Assembly: GCA_964019055.1 (NCBI GenBank)
Contig: OZ025206.1
Span: 26,904,906-26,968,905 of the forward strand
DNA length: 64,000 bases
Reading direction: 5' to 3'
From: Anthopleura xanthogrammica
Lineage: Eukaryota > Cnidaria > Anthozoa > Actiniaria > Actiniidae
The position numbers and the translations under genes are program-made. The first letter of the stretch is position 1. The number at the start of each line of letters is the position of its first letter. Below the pieces are notes generated by a model, which made no database searches, was not told where the DNA came from, and saw nothing but the letters and a program-made list of their open reading frames with translations. This document shows, one piece after another, positions 1 to 63,481 of this stretch.

Positions 1-308
1 TGTTATTTCAGGAGTTTCGTTTACATGAATAGCATGAATGTCCTTGCTGAGTACCTTTTACAATGGATCGACCCTGAGAAATATTGTATTATACTTTACC
101 AAGTTCCCTTCGTCTTTACAGTGCGCCCGGCACTCAAACCGTGAACACAAGTTTTTTTGATATTTTTTTAATCATACGAACCAAAACCAAATTCATAACA
201 AGGCTCTAGCAGTATGTTTAGTTAGCTAACCTACGCATGATGTCAGAGCATTGTCATGAATCTGGCTTCTGATTGGACGATTGAAAAATGTCAAAAACAA
301 GGGGGGAG

Positions 309-715
309 GGGGTGTAGGATCCCGATTCACGATGGAGAAAGGCAAATCCTTAAATCCTAAAAAAAATGTCTGTGTGCGTGTCCGTATGCTCGATGCTAAA
401 TATTATCCCACATCGAACATCAAAATGTACTTCCCTAATATAGATAATTTCTACTGCGACATAGCTTCAAGTGCATGGCTTTCGTATTTGAACAAAATCC
501 GAAACTGAGTATAAAGACCACATTTATAAAAGTTCGTGAACTGACGACGTAAAATGATTGATAATCGTTTAGATATAAATCTGCTAACATTTTAGTGAGT
601 GAGTGAGTCCGTGATACATTTGCACTGATTCAGACGCACTACAATAATTTGTTTCAAAGCTTCGCTACTAAAATCACGACAGACCGTTAGGTTAATCCCG
701 AATTCCCGAGGAATT
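309..715 (+). repeat. Dispersed repeat, copy 1
   Basis: Shares an ordered set of words with 55736-55990: taggatcccga, a GT-rich stretch, tgctaaata, atcccacatc, aacatcaaaat, then cccgaattcccgag. Family unknown. Confidence 0.6.
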
Positions 716-1097
716 AAGCCAGTTTTCGATGCTTTGTTGAGCGATCATGCCTTCAAAATGAAGACATTTATTACAAGCCAGGGAGGAGTTTGAATACGTC
801 ATCATTTTTGTGTATACACAAACTGCTTCCGGGTCAAGAAGGAAGTCTTAGAGCACCTCGAACGTCAAAAGGCGATTGCACTGTGGGTCTTAAAGTTTAA
901 TGTTCTTTATAGATACCTTGTGGGCGCCAAAACGAATGTTCATACTTGGCCTATCCACGTCCATGTTGTCAATTGAATTTTTGCATATGGAACCATAGTT
1001 CCTTTAATTTCGCCGTGCAATCGCAATTCGCCGTTCGCCGTTCGAATTCCCGCGCGCGCCGACAACCTTTTTTTTTTGGAAAGACGGCTCCAAATAT

Positions 1098-1166
1098 CCT
1101 CCTGCGCGGCCGCTGTGAGGTGCTTTGACGGGAACCGGAAGCGCCTCACAGCGGCTGTGCAGGAGG
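1098..1166. repeat. GC-rich hairpin
   Basis: Arms 1098-1120 and 1144-1166 (23 nt, about 20 paired) around a 23-nt loop, with GGCCGCTGTGAGG at the core. It is unusually GC-rich for this window. Confidence 0.65.
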
Positions 1167-1229
1167 CTAGCTCCAAAAGGCTATTAGCCGTTCCGAAGTT
1201 GTGGAAAGACCTGGGTCGAGTTAGCGTTA

Positions 1230-1277
1230 CAGTGCATTGTGGGAATATGTTAGAGGACATATTTCCAAAATGGCGTC
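1230..1277 (+). promoter_or_regulatory. ZNF143/Staf-like and YY1-like sites
   Basis: The reverse complement of 1230-1245 is TTCCCACAATGCACTG, which fits the Staf/ZNF143 consensus YYCCCANNATGCNYYG. AAAATGGCGTC (1267-1277) fits YY1 and contains ATG at 1270, opening a short frame MASSPKTVFLQPRND. The pair looks like a TATA-less promoter, but no gene was found to follow it. Confidence 0.3.
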
Positions 1278-2796
1278 TTCCCCTAAAACAGTTTTTCTTC
1301 AACCTCGTAACGACTAATACTGATTATTATATATAACAAAGTATAGATTATGATGGGAATTAAGACAATACAATTCAATAATCACTGTACATTATACAAA
1401 ACATACAATAGAATGCATGGGCAATGCCTCACAACAGATCGTACAATAGTTGCAATTATAATAATACTACCCAATTGTTTGTTGCGTTAGTTTTGCCGCC
1501 TTTCAGTGTGAGTACCGTCTGCAAGTCCACCATAGTAGCTTTGTATTTAACTGTTACCTCTCAGGATTTTTTTTACGATAAAAATGAAGTTCCTAAGAAA
1601 ATTTAGGGAAATGGTAGAAGGTGAGTCTATAATATTTACTAGCTGATATTCTAGTACTTAAAAGGGCTTCTTATGTACGTGTCAGCCTATGGTCACGGAC
1701 TGTACTAGATCTTAAAATCCTAAGCTGGCACTAGTTATGCATGTTACTTTAATCTCCTAAGTTTCTGCGCGGGAAAATGCCGAAAAAACTTCTGTGTAGC
1801 CGTGTCTAACTGGGTGGAAATCATTTTGAGGTTATGCATAAGCCGACTGAGTTTAAAAAACTTTTTGCTATATAATTGCATTTAATCGATCGATGAATTA
1901 GTTGCCATTCATTGTCACATATACGCTAAGGAATTTTACCTTATAAACTTTGCCCATCCAACCGCTGAGATGGACCGGAAATTTGACTCAAAAGAAAAAA
2001 AAATTAGTTTAGAAAAACATTTCTTGCTAGCACCCTCTGATATTGTTTCGGGATTTTTTCCTTCTGATGAAAATACAAAAGAATGGCAGCTAACGTTAAT
2101 AATAATAAAAATAAAACTTATGTAAAGTTATTGTATTGCATGTGAAATTACATTTTTTGAGTCTAACTTTTGAAGACTTTAGAAGCTTTTTTAGTATAGT
2201 TTCACTATACCGCCAATTATTGGAACCAAACTGCTTACTCTTCATCACCTATTCTCGTAATAAAACCTGTCCAGTGCAGACTCCAGTGCACTAAGAAATT
2301 AAAGAAGAAAAAAACTTAAAAAGACTAAAAAACTTGAATACTTCTAAAAAATAAGTTTAAGAAATACTTTTATTCGTTCGTTGTTGTTTGATTATCGGCC
2401 ATTTTCGATATCATTTCTGACATTTTATTAAAGTTAAGCGAAGCAACATTAATTAACTGCAAACGCTTTCTCGTAAAGACACTTCACACGGCGGGTTATT
2501 CTCGCACTAACAAGATTGATGGAATACATGTTTTGGCATATATAATCAGCTTGAATTGAAGGAAATCAATAATTTATTAACTTTAGCTCAAGCATTCGTC
2601 ACTAAGATACAAGACATCTATAATGAGAAGGAATGACTCACCCTACAAGACAATTGAAACTGCTTCCCGACTTGAAAGTTCGAGAAACTTTTAATTCAAA
2701 ACTAAGCTAGAACGCTAGAAATTATCCAAGAAACTTGGATTTAAGATGTCATAAGATAAAAATGGAGTGTTAAGCTACATACGACGATAAAGCAGG

Positions 2797-2806
2797 AATA
2801 TATACT
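2797..2806 (+). promoter_or_regulatory. Possible TATA-like box upstream of MYO3 exon 1
   Basis: AATATATACT lies 37-46 bases before the exon 1 ATG, which would leave a very short 5' UTR. Such AT-rich words are common in this DNA, so this is weak. Confidence 0.2.
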
Positions 2807-2842
2807 TTGGGAACCGTCTAAGACAGCATACGTAAAAATATT

Positions 2843-43298
<40,456 letters not shown>

Positions 43299-44580
43299 TT
43301 CTTCGACACAAAACATGCTTCAGTAAGCCTCTTACTGCGATTTCAGAATTACGCGGACACCGAAGTCCCTATGCCAGCGTGCAAACAGCGATTCCCGCTG
43401 CCATCAATCAAAAATAACCAGCCGGTACATTTTATATTTTTGACTGGCGGCAGTTTGACCAGCGAAATTCCAAATTTCAACTCGCTACTAAAGAGTCCGG
43501 GTAATATTGAAAATTGCAGTGATTTTATGCGCATTCACAAGTAATATTTGAGAATATTTATGAAGTAACTAATACCATATTTTTTCCACATGGATTGACG
43601 TGGCCATGTTGGAGGCATTTAAAAGATTTCGTACCCCCAACATGTCTGTCATATCTTGGTCTTTTGGCTCTCTTTTGAATAGCTAACAAACGAAAATCTG
43701 TACCTAGATTTTGCGCAAGCTTTTCTATTAGGAGTTCAAAAAATTTCGTAAACTCAATTCTTGAATTCTTGGACTAAATGCTAGCTAGCATCGAGTTTAT
43801 AGTTTCACAGCAAGAAACAAATATTTAAGTTTGATATACCATACATTTTATTTACTGAATAATCATTACATGTGGCATATTATTTGAAAATAGAAAATTA
43901 CTAGCAGCTACAACTAGATCATTCATTGCTATAAAAAATATATTTCATGAAAAGGCAAGGATTGTGCTGAGGTAGCAACGAGAATGCTCGCTTTTTACAA
44001 CAGCCACCTAAGCTCTTTTTATAGGAACCTTATCCACGCCAAAATCAGCTTTCCTAAACCACAAACCTGATCGTCAAAGTAACGGAACAAGTATCGTTTT
44101 TTTTCCTTGCTGGGGTTCCTGTGGTTTGAAACTTAAAAAGCGACCGAGCACTAATTGGACAGCTGATTTTGACTCTACGCTATACACACTTTATAATGTA
44201 TCTTTAGGGAGCATTGATTATTCGAATTTTGCAAATATTAATGCTACTCATCTGCATAGCGGACAAAAAGTAGGCTTTTTATATAAAAAAAATATTTCAA
44301 AATCTTTTCACGAAAAGGTACCATTTACATATCGTTTATAGTCACATTATATAAGCAGAGTTTGGTTAGAAATACTACGAATACCTTCTACAAAGATTCT
44401 GCAAAATATAATTCGCTACACACTTTTATAGAAAAAAAAATATTTTCACAGTTTTACACTAACATTATGCTAATATTTGAATGTCAAACCTTTCAGTTAC
44501 GAAAGGACACATAGGAGAAGTTCAACCTTTATTTTTCGAGAGGATTTATTTTTGGTTTATTATTTGTATTTTAGATTAAC

Positions 44581-44739
44581 CAGGGGCGTAAACTGTAGGG
44601 TCATAGAGTGTCATAGAGTTGCTCTTCTATTGGGCATGGAAAAAAAACCAGGCAGTTTTTGGGGAAAGAGCGAGGGAGGAATTATTGAGCAACCCCTCTC
44701 CCCCTCCCCCCTCTGGTGGCAACTTGAGGCTACGCCCCT
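44581..44739. repeat. CAGGGGCGTAG-type MITE (hAT-like)
   Basis: Left end CAGGGGCGTAAAC, right end GGCTACGCCCCT. Confidence 0.55.
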
Positions 44740-45977
44740 CATAACACACGCAACATAGTACTAAATTGTAATGGGTCGTTTAATTATGGAACGAGTTGCA
44801 TGAAGGCACACAACAAGAGATATGTCCTGAATTTCTTTTGTTATATTAACCAACAGTGATTGGTTGATTTAAGACCGCAGATATCACGTGACTTTAGTGT
44901 AGTGACGTCAACATAATTTTCTTAAGACTATTAGGAAAGTTCAATTTTAGGGCAAAAATTTGATATAAGATTTGTTGATAGTAGAATTAGATGTCTATGC
45001 TGGTTAATAGTACAGTAATGCAGGTCGTTACATTTTATCATAGTTTGGAAGGAACAAAGCAATGTGTTTTCCTCCAAGCTCTTGGGGGACGACATTCATG
45101 ATCGAGTGTATAATCACAAAGTAGTACTCTATATTGGATTTCTTTGTATTTTGCACTAAAGTTTTATTCAATAAAATAATCTTTTAAAGGGGCGAACATG
45201 TTTTACTTGTTTCTTTCTAACTTTCCGTTCTGTGTTCACTTTTTTTTTCTTTTTTTTCTCATGGACCTTCGAACAATAAACCAAACGATTATTAATGAAA
45301 GTGTGTGAAATTTTCAGAATTTGGCAAAATCTGCAAAGAATTTTTGGTTATCTTGATTCATGTGTGGTTAATAATTACTTGTTAAAAGTTCAATTTACGT
45401 CACTCCAGTTTCCCTTTGCGAACTGCCTTTGCTCCATGTTCGGACATGTGACATGAAAGCATAGTGCAGCTTTGCAAACTTTTCTCGTCCACGTACTTCC
45501 AACTCTTTCTTCGCAATATACCTCTTTACCTCAAGGGCTATTGACTCGTAGACCATTCGGACTCGAGGACTAATTGTTAATTAGTGCTGCAAGAAGAAGA
45601 AAATGACTTCCAAAACTTTTACGAAAATACATTTCTTTATTAAGGTGCCGATAAAAACGGTGTTGTCGACTGTACATGCATTTCACTCGTACCTTACACA
45701 ACCCTAGTCCACTAGCACCCCCTCTTTTATGGTATAATACAAATAAAGCCGGCAAGAATTATATTTACATAAAATATATTTCCATGTCCAACAAACCATT
45801 TTACAGATATGCATATCTTCAACTGGAAAACAAAAAAAGTTGAAGGTTCTAAAACATATTTAAACACATTTTTTTTGCAACCATCGCTCCATACGCACCA
45901 CCACTACATTCTATATTTGGACTGGTTTAAACGTTGGCTTCGTGCCATTGGCTAACTTAATTATATATATATTATAG

Positions 45978-46183
45978 AGGGTCCTGAAGGGGTAAATTGG
46001 GAGCTGGTTTCGCCCTTTTTCGGGCTGGGAAAATGGGATTTTAGCATTGGGATTGGGATTTTGCAAAATCTCTAACTTTAACTCTATGACTCGGACTGAG
46101 ATTTTGCATGACTGGGACTGGGAGTTTGCGACATTTTGGGCTGGGAAATGGGATTAGGACCGCCCCCCCCCCTTTCAGGACAC
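45978..46183. repeat. Inverted-repeat element next to PHD 3' end
   Basis: gggtcctgaaggg at the left pairs with ccctttcaggacac at the right. gctgggaaa-gggatt repeats inside. Confidence 0.5.
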
Positions 46184-46222
46184 TGTGTCGAATCGTTCGA
46201 ATATTTTTTCCATAGCATTAGA

Positions 46223-47368
46223 CTATCTGCTCTGTAAGACCTTTAACAGAGCATCCAAAATGCTAGGTGATATTCCGTACATTTTGAGCAACTCTTTTGG
46301 ATTGGCCTGTCCACGAATCAATTGTGCCATAGCATCCAGTTCATCTTCAGACATCATATTCTTCACCAACCTCACGGATTCTTCATCTAATTCCATCTGT
46401 GCTCGATCTCTTTCTAACTTCTTCTCTTCTAGGTCCTTTATGGTTACTTCCATGCCAAATTCACCCATTGTTTTATGCTTCTGAAGTTCTTTAGCCTTTT
46501 GCCTCTCTTCTTTATCAAAGTACCATACAGTAACAGCATACCGGCGAAAATCAGCAGGTAAAACTTCGTGGGGATTTCTCTTATCTGACCAGAATAATAA
46601 AACACGATTGAAAACAGGCTCGATGTCGATATGATTCGTTCCTTTATAGATCCTCAACTTCCCTCCATCAGATTCAGACCAGTTTTCATTAAGATAGCAA
46701 ATTACAGTCAAACATCTTCCATCTTGATCAGGATTGTCAATATGCCGTATATAACCTGTTTGTTGGCCAGGGTAGATAGCTACCATTGCTTTGGTCCTCC
46801 CTTGGATATCGTGCCCACCTAATTTTCTACTCGTTCCATTACACTGCAAGACCAAACAATCCATCTTTTGCATTAATTCTTTAATATACCCGACTCCAGG
46901 CTCGTTTCCTTCTATCCAAGTTATCTTATCACCGCGAATTCTCTTTTCAGTATATTTTTCGTTGTCTTCTGAGGCGGTCAAGCCTCCACTGAGCTGACCA
47001 TCTTTGAAGCTTCCCGACTCGTCTAGATTTTTGACTTCACGTAAAATTTCTTTCGCAGTACTTGGTGGTAAAAACTGATTCAGAACACAATATCCATGGC
47101 TGTTTAGCTCACTGCAGACGAAATCAGCAAGTCTGGCTTGGTCCACTTCGTGAGCCTTTTCCAAAGTCTGTGGACAATTTCCTCGTTCTAAAGCATCCAA
47201 ACTTGCTTGTAAGCTCTTGCAAGCTTTCTTATGTACCTTCCAGTGAGATCTTTGGCACTCTTTGCTGCAGTACCACGTACATTTGCATCGCGAACACTTG
47301 GATAAAGCAACATTTTGTAATTTGCAAAATGCACAACTTGACTCGTTGGAAACCATATTGTCAGCCAT
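46223..47368 (-). CDS. EGLN: HIF prolyl hydroxylase (PHD/EGLN type), single exon
   Basis: An Fe(II)/2-oxoglutarate dioxygenase that hydroxylates HIF-alpha prolines when oxygen is available, marking HIF for VHL-dependent destruction. The frame encodes 381 aa without an intron. An N-terminal MYND zinc finger shows C13, C16, C25, C28, C34, C38, H46 and C50. The dioxygenase core has RHIDNPDQDGRC with iron ligands H209 and D211, NPHEV with H267, and R276 in RRYAVTVWYF for 2-oxoglutarate. The H-to-R spacing of nine residues matches human PHD2. I chose the ATG at 47368 (AAAATGGCT context, directly before the finger); the frame stays open upstream to an ATG at 47497. About 90 residues follow the catalytic core, an unusual charged extension. 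The family is sure; which vertebrate paralogue is nearest is not. Confidence 0.95.
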   Translation of the reverse strand: MADNMVSNESSCAFCKLQNVALSKCSRCKCTWYCSKECQRSHWKVHKKACKSLQASLDALERGNCPQTLEKAHEVDQARLADFVCSELNSHGYCVLNQFLPPSTAKEILREVKNLDESGSFKDGQLSGGLTASEDNEKYTEKRIRGDKITWIEGNEPGVGYIKELMQKMDCLVLQCNGTSRKLGGHDIQGRTKAMVAIYPGQQTGYIRHIDNPDQDGRCLTVICYLNENWSESDGGKLRIYKGTNHIDIEPVFNRVLLFWSDKRNPHEVLPADFRRYAVTVWYFDKEERQKAKELQKHKTMGEFGMEVTIKDLEEKKLERDRAQMELDEESVRLVKNMMSEDELDAMAQLIRGQANPKELLKMYGISPSILDALLKVLQSR

Positions 47369-58429
<11,061 letters not shown>

Positions 58430-59318
58430 AATAACTCGCAGCATAATATGACCATCCAATTCTACCCAAACGCCAAGTTCTGAACGTTACATTTAGTCAT
58501 TATTTTCTAGTAGGCATTTTTCTTTAACTCAATCAGTTATCAAAAACACATTTGTTGGCAGCCCAATTCTTCATTTTTGCCTCATTGCTGATTTTTTAGG
58601 AGCTTAATACAAACTCTCCCATTCACATTTTCTAACCTAAAAATTATCAGTGGCGAAATTGGAGAAATCCCATTAGGTTTTATGTCATAACCCCACCCCA
58701 CAATATATGAAAAGCGAATCCCAGTTCGCATTTTCTTCGCGAGACCCTATTCGATTTTTAAACCAGTAAAAAAATGTCATCACTTCACTCCCCAAATTTT
58801 CTTGAATGTCGACAAGGCAATAATGTTCTTCTCCACTGTCTTGTCTGTCTGTCGGTAAGCCAGTAGGTCCGTCCAAGGGCATTGGCTACTCCAGCTTACA
58901 GAATTTTATCCATCTTGAGTATAAGCTTAAGTTTATTTAGCTAAGCAATGTGGGATGCAGCTTCAGTCATATACGTATAGGAAATCCCGCTCTAGGATTT
59001 CCTTTTCCAACGAAGCCAAAAACCTAAAATAATTTCGCTAAACGCAAAATTTTAATATCAAACAGTGCAGGGAAAACGTACTTTAGCCTCATTTTTCGCG
59101 CCAATAGCTTAACATGAAACACTATCGCTACGAAAGAAAACAGTATCAAAACAAATTAAAATTTATCCCAACAGTTTAGTTTTGATGTTTTGTATCTAAA
59201 GACAACTATGATAGAGGATACGTGAATAAATTTATGGCAAGTGGAAAAGATATCAAATTATCTTTTTTGCTTGTTTGTTTTTCGACAAGGGGGCTTGCCG
59301 TCGACGCAAACAAAGGGT

Positions 59319-59462
59319 GAAAGTTGCGCGCAGTGTTGCAGGCACTCGATGTTGCGAGCCATGTCAAACGACGCAATTTGTTGCACGCAATGTTGCTCAA
59401 GTAGAAAACAATCCTACTTCAGCAACATTGCGTGCAATGTTGCACCGTGTTTCCGCGCCTTT
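59319..59462. repeat. Foldback element family C
   Basis: gttgcgcgcagtgttgcagg faces cgtgcaatgttgcaccgtg. The centre has a hairpin on aagtagaaaacaatcctactt. Confidence 0.7.
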
Positions 59463-60804
59463 AGATCAGCACATAGATTTTTTCAGGGTTCGAGAAAATT
59501 TTCATTTTGATTTGGCTCTTAGGTGAATAGAGAGTTTCATCAGCTAATTAAGTGCTCTAATCATTCTAGTTCCTTCTCAGAGCACGACAAATGGGCCGCA
59601 ATTTTATCGATGCCCGCGCGGCGAAGACGAACCAAGTAGCGAAGAAAGACTGGTCGATCTTCTTTGAAACGAGTAATTTTTTCACATTCACATTCGTGAC
59701 TTTTTCACATTCATACAAAAATTTAATTGTTCTGTGATTTTGAAAATAAGCAAACAAACAAAAACGGAAAGCCTGACATGTACACTTACTGTGACTGTCG
59801 TGTCAGTAGCATTCTGATTGGATGAACAGTACCCTCGCTCGCTGTGATAAATCAATACGCAGTTGAGCGCGCGTTTCATATAGTCACTTAGCATTGTACT
59901 GTGAACACGAAACAGCAAGGACTAGGACGTACGGTAAGCTAATACACCAGGAAACTTGATCCAATTTTTTAAGTATGCGTAGTACTGGCAGAGATTTGAT
60001 AAACGAGTTGTAATACAACGGTATAGTAGAACATGTCATTCTACATCAACATATTTTGAAGATAAATAGATAGTGGAATAAAAGACGCAGTAGGGTAGTT
60101 CCGGTTGTTCTACTGGTCTTTGTGTTTATCGGCAACACTCGGAACTATTAATAAAATGTACGACGACACATTGTGCATTTTGTACACTCGCTTTATTGTA
60201 TTCATCTACCGTGTGTCGAATAAAAATCTGAAAAAAAAAGCTAAAAAAATGTACCACAAATATTGAACGTGAAACTGAAGAAGCATGTGACTGAAAACTG
60301 AGACCTACTTTCTTGTCTCTTTTATTTTATTTTGTTTTGTTTTCGTTCGTACTTTCGTAAGTTTAATATCCTGTTTCCCAATTATTTCTTGTTCGTTATG
60401 TGTTTTTTTTTTGTTTTAATTTCTTGCTCCAGGCTACGTCGCGATCCAACTGGCCTACTCAGATACATATAAAATATGTCTGGAATCTAGGTTTTAATGC
60501 TATTAGAATGCACTCCTTTTGACATTTTCAAGTACAAGGTCTTATGTTTCAAAGTTTCACGTCTCTGACGTGGTTCACCTGTCTTCACTGGCCTTGGTAT
60601 AGTGAGCTTCTTGAAGGCAATTTAGAAGATTTTATTCATCGTATTGGTCATATGTACAATCTTCTTGGGTAATCAGGCTTTATCGAGTACATTGACACAA
60701 TTCGGGTACACAAACTTCCTGTTGTAATGCTGTGGCGCAGTTAGCTAGATCGAACGACCATCACTGGTGGATTTTCGCGTGATTTCTAAGTTTATTTATT
60801 GTGT

Positions 60805-60990
60805 TTAACTCACCAAAGGTTCCACAAACTTCATCGAAATCAGCTTCTCTTGCAACGAAGGCACCTCTACGTAGACGAAATGAGTGTTTACTTCTCCAAA
60901 CACTCCGTCAATGGATATCGAGGTAAGACACCAAAGTAACCCGTTACAAAACACTAAATAACAATTTCTACTGCTCACTTACGTAAATAA
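60805..60990 (-). CDS. Possible terminal exon or gene relic on minus strand
   Basis: A minus-strand frame reads SISIDGVFGEVNTHFVYVEV and on to KFVEPLVS, then TAA at 60805-60807. AATAAATAAA follows within about 10 bases, as expected of a last exon with poly(A) signal. No convincing acceptor is visible upstream, and the + strand is also open here, with a good donor at 60923. It could be a terminal exon, a decayed gene fragment, or chance. No family was recognised. Confidence 0.2.
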
Positions 60991-62502
60991 ATATAACTCA
61001 GCATGTCTCGACGAATTTTATATCGCAAAAGTAGTGAGCTAGAAAAGGAACATTTTGGTGCAATTTCATTTTATGAAGCCGAGGAAGAAATGCGAAGGAA
61101 TTAAACATATGTTTTCCAAATTGACACAAAAGTAAAGTTGACACTAAAGTAAAGTCGTAACACTCAGAAACAATCAGTCAGTTGTCTAGATAAAAGGTGT
61201 AGGGTGAGGAGCCTTTAGTCTTTCAGGTCGAAACGGCAAAAACAAATGTCTTGATTTCCTCTGATATGCGAAGTCTGGCCTTCGAAGCTTTAGAGAACGG
61301 CTCCAGTTTGAAGAAAATTAGTCACGAACATTTCTAAGGCAGCCTTACTCTAGCCATCTCTTTCAGACATGTATTTAGATTGATGCAATATTTTTAATAT
61401 GGTTTTATTTGATTATATTTCGACATTCATCAGCCTAAAATGAAAATTAAATTTTGAGTATATGTTTACACCTTTACAACTGAGATGTCAACCTTTGCGC
61501 GTGCAAAAACCACAAATGACACTCGGAAAAATCTGTACCAAAACACGTCAATAAAATACTCTTGTCGACCTTCAAAAACAGTTTATTTTAGACCAGAGAA
61601 TCCTAGTTCTTTCTTTCATATGATACTACTCTCGCCGACGGGAAACTAAGATTTGTATTTGACTAGATTATGATAGAAATTTGAAGTAAAATTCGTCTGC
61701 AAGGCTGAAAAAGAGTTCTCTGTTATACAGATATGTTTTACGAAGATAAATGTGTTTGTCATTATAATGATGAGTAACATAAACCAGTATGAGATGAGAT
61801 TCGAAGATTCGTACCGACCTCAGCGAAGTTCCGTACCGACAGTAGTAGGAAAACCTCGTCTTCCATTGATAAGAAATAGGGATTAGTCGAGAAAAACCAA
61901 CAAAGGCTGGCATAAATAAAATTGATCGTGTTTTGATTAGAAACACAGATGAACTGAATGTAATTACCTTGTGTTTTGTACGAAAACACACCCAAAGCTC
62001 CGCGTAGATAGATTATTTCGAGGATTATAAGATTTTCCATTAAAAATAAATAAAATTAATCTTTTCTTATAATATTACTAGAATTATTATTTAAATACTA
62101 TAAAAAGTAATTGATTGTAATATGACCGCATTTTCAAGTGCGTGAACACCCTGGGTCATACAGATTTTGAACTCAACCACGTCAGTACAAAACTCAAGAT
62201 TTTTATTTACGACTCTTTCTTTTTATAGTATCTATAAATATTCTAGAGCATACGGAGCGCCGAGTCAAGCACTTTAGATAAGACTTAATTGTTTTTCATC
62301 GTGTGTATATTGAACTAAAAAAAAATGACGGAAATGGAAGTGAATTGAGACATAATAAACCTCCAAACAAGGGTAAAAAGCTGAAGCTGAAACGGCTGGA
62401 AGCTGAAGAAGCGGAAAGAGTTGCTGAAAGAGCTGAAACTTCAGAAATTCAATACATTTTATTATACTCGAATTTTTGTACCAGAATCAACATCATATAG
62501 AT

Positions 62503-62530
62503 TCCAAAAAAAAAAAAAAAAAAAAAAAAA
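62503..62530. repeat. Poly(A) run
   Basis: About 27 A after a region (62300-62500) that shares words with 62650-62715. It may be the tail of an old retroposed copy. Confidence 0.6.
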
Positions 62531-63264
62531 TAGGCCTAATTCACCCTAATTTAGGCCGAAATTTATTGTAACGTTGATCAAGTTACTTGTGCTGGAAGAT
62601 GCAACGTCGTTTCCTCAGCAACGAGCTGCTTATTGGTCAACAATGCCGCTCGGGTCGCGGTAAAAAGCTGAAACTGAAACGGCTGAAAGAATTGAAAGCT
62701 GAAAGAGCTGCACCTACGATAAAGTCAATATATAGGTTTTTCATTATACTTCTTCGTCGGGACTTCCGCTGGCGTCTCTGAACGGGTAAGTTAACAGCAT
62801 TATTTAATTCTAAAGAATTTGTAATACCTATATATTTATTTAGAATATATATGGTTCATGTACTGTCTAGTAACGAATCTGGTTTAACATGCTTTATTTG
62901 CTAGGATATAGATAGTACTATTGATGTTCAGTTCCTTTAAATGAACTCTTGCGCCAACAGAAGTTTTTCATGTCCGAGGCCGTTTGTTCTGTACAAAATC
63001 TGCTGTGCAAACTTGATAATATGTATAAACCAGCCACCATCATCGAGTTTTACAAATTGTAATATTCATTAGATTTTTTAGAAGCAGGAGTTACATTAAA
63101 GAATTGTGACAGATCCTATAGTCCCGATACTTGGATAATATTCAGTACAAATATCACATTAATTTAGTCAACATGAACTAGTGCTGCGAACAAGCGAACT
63201 TCTAAGACAATTTGCATTTAGTAATAATGTATATGAATGGTATCACAATCTTATATTTGTGTAG

Positions 63265-63326
63265 GTTTTAAACCGTCTGGTTTGAGTGTACGTGGAACAA
63301 TGTCTGGAAAAGATCAGCACAAGAAG
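63265..63326 (+). CDS. Possible first coding exon of a gene running off the right edge
   Basis: An acceptor (tgtgtag) at 63264 is followed by a short leader, ATG at 63300 in good context (aacaATGt) and nine codons, MSGKDQHKK, ending at a donor-like gtaaat. An upstream untranslated exon could end at 62785 (CTGAACGG/gtaagt). The rest of the protein would lie beyond the window or in an exon I could not detect. No family can be named from nine residues. Confidence 0.35.
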
Positions 63327-63383
63327 GTAAATGCCAAGGTCTTTATTCAACATCTTAAAACAAACGTTTAAGTTTACATGTAA

Positions 63384-63388
<5 letters not shown>

Positions 63389-63480
<92 letters not shown>
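63389..63480. repeat. (AAT)n microsatellite
   Basis: About 30 uninterrupted aat units. Confidence 0.95.

Positions 63481-63481
<1 letters not shown>

Larger units (their letters stand above)
1..2842. other. Intergenic sequence left of MYO3
   Basis: No coding exon is supported. It contains the dispersed repeat at 309-715, a GC-rich hairpin (1098-1166) and the promoter-like pair at 1230-1277. From 1400 to 2790 I see only AT-rich sequence. Short frames at 281-508, 940-1302 and 1424-1606 have no recognisable content. Confidence 0.6.
43299..46222. other. Region between MYO3 and PHD (convergent 3' ends)
   Basis: Both genes end here. A likely MYO3 poly(A) signal (ttcaataaaataat) is near 45170. On -, AATAAA (TTTATT near 45631) could end PHD. 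Inverted-repeat elements lie at 43345-43520, 44581-44739 and 45978-46183. No exon was found. Confidence 0.5.
58430..62700. other. Region right of SRP54, mostly unassigned
   Basis: It holds one inverted-repeat element (59319-59462), an AATAAA near 59224 that could end SRP54, the weak minus-strand exon candidate at 60805-60990, and AT-rich DNA. A spliced untranslated exon might end near 59934 (gtacg/gtaagc), but nothing follows it clearly. Confidence 0.45.

Noticed and set aside
940..1302. A 120-codon minus-strand frame
   Set aside because: It spans the GC-rich hairpin and promoter-like sites, with no recognisable domain or splice logic.
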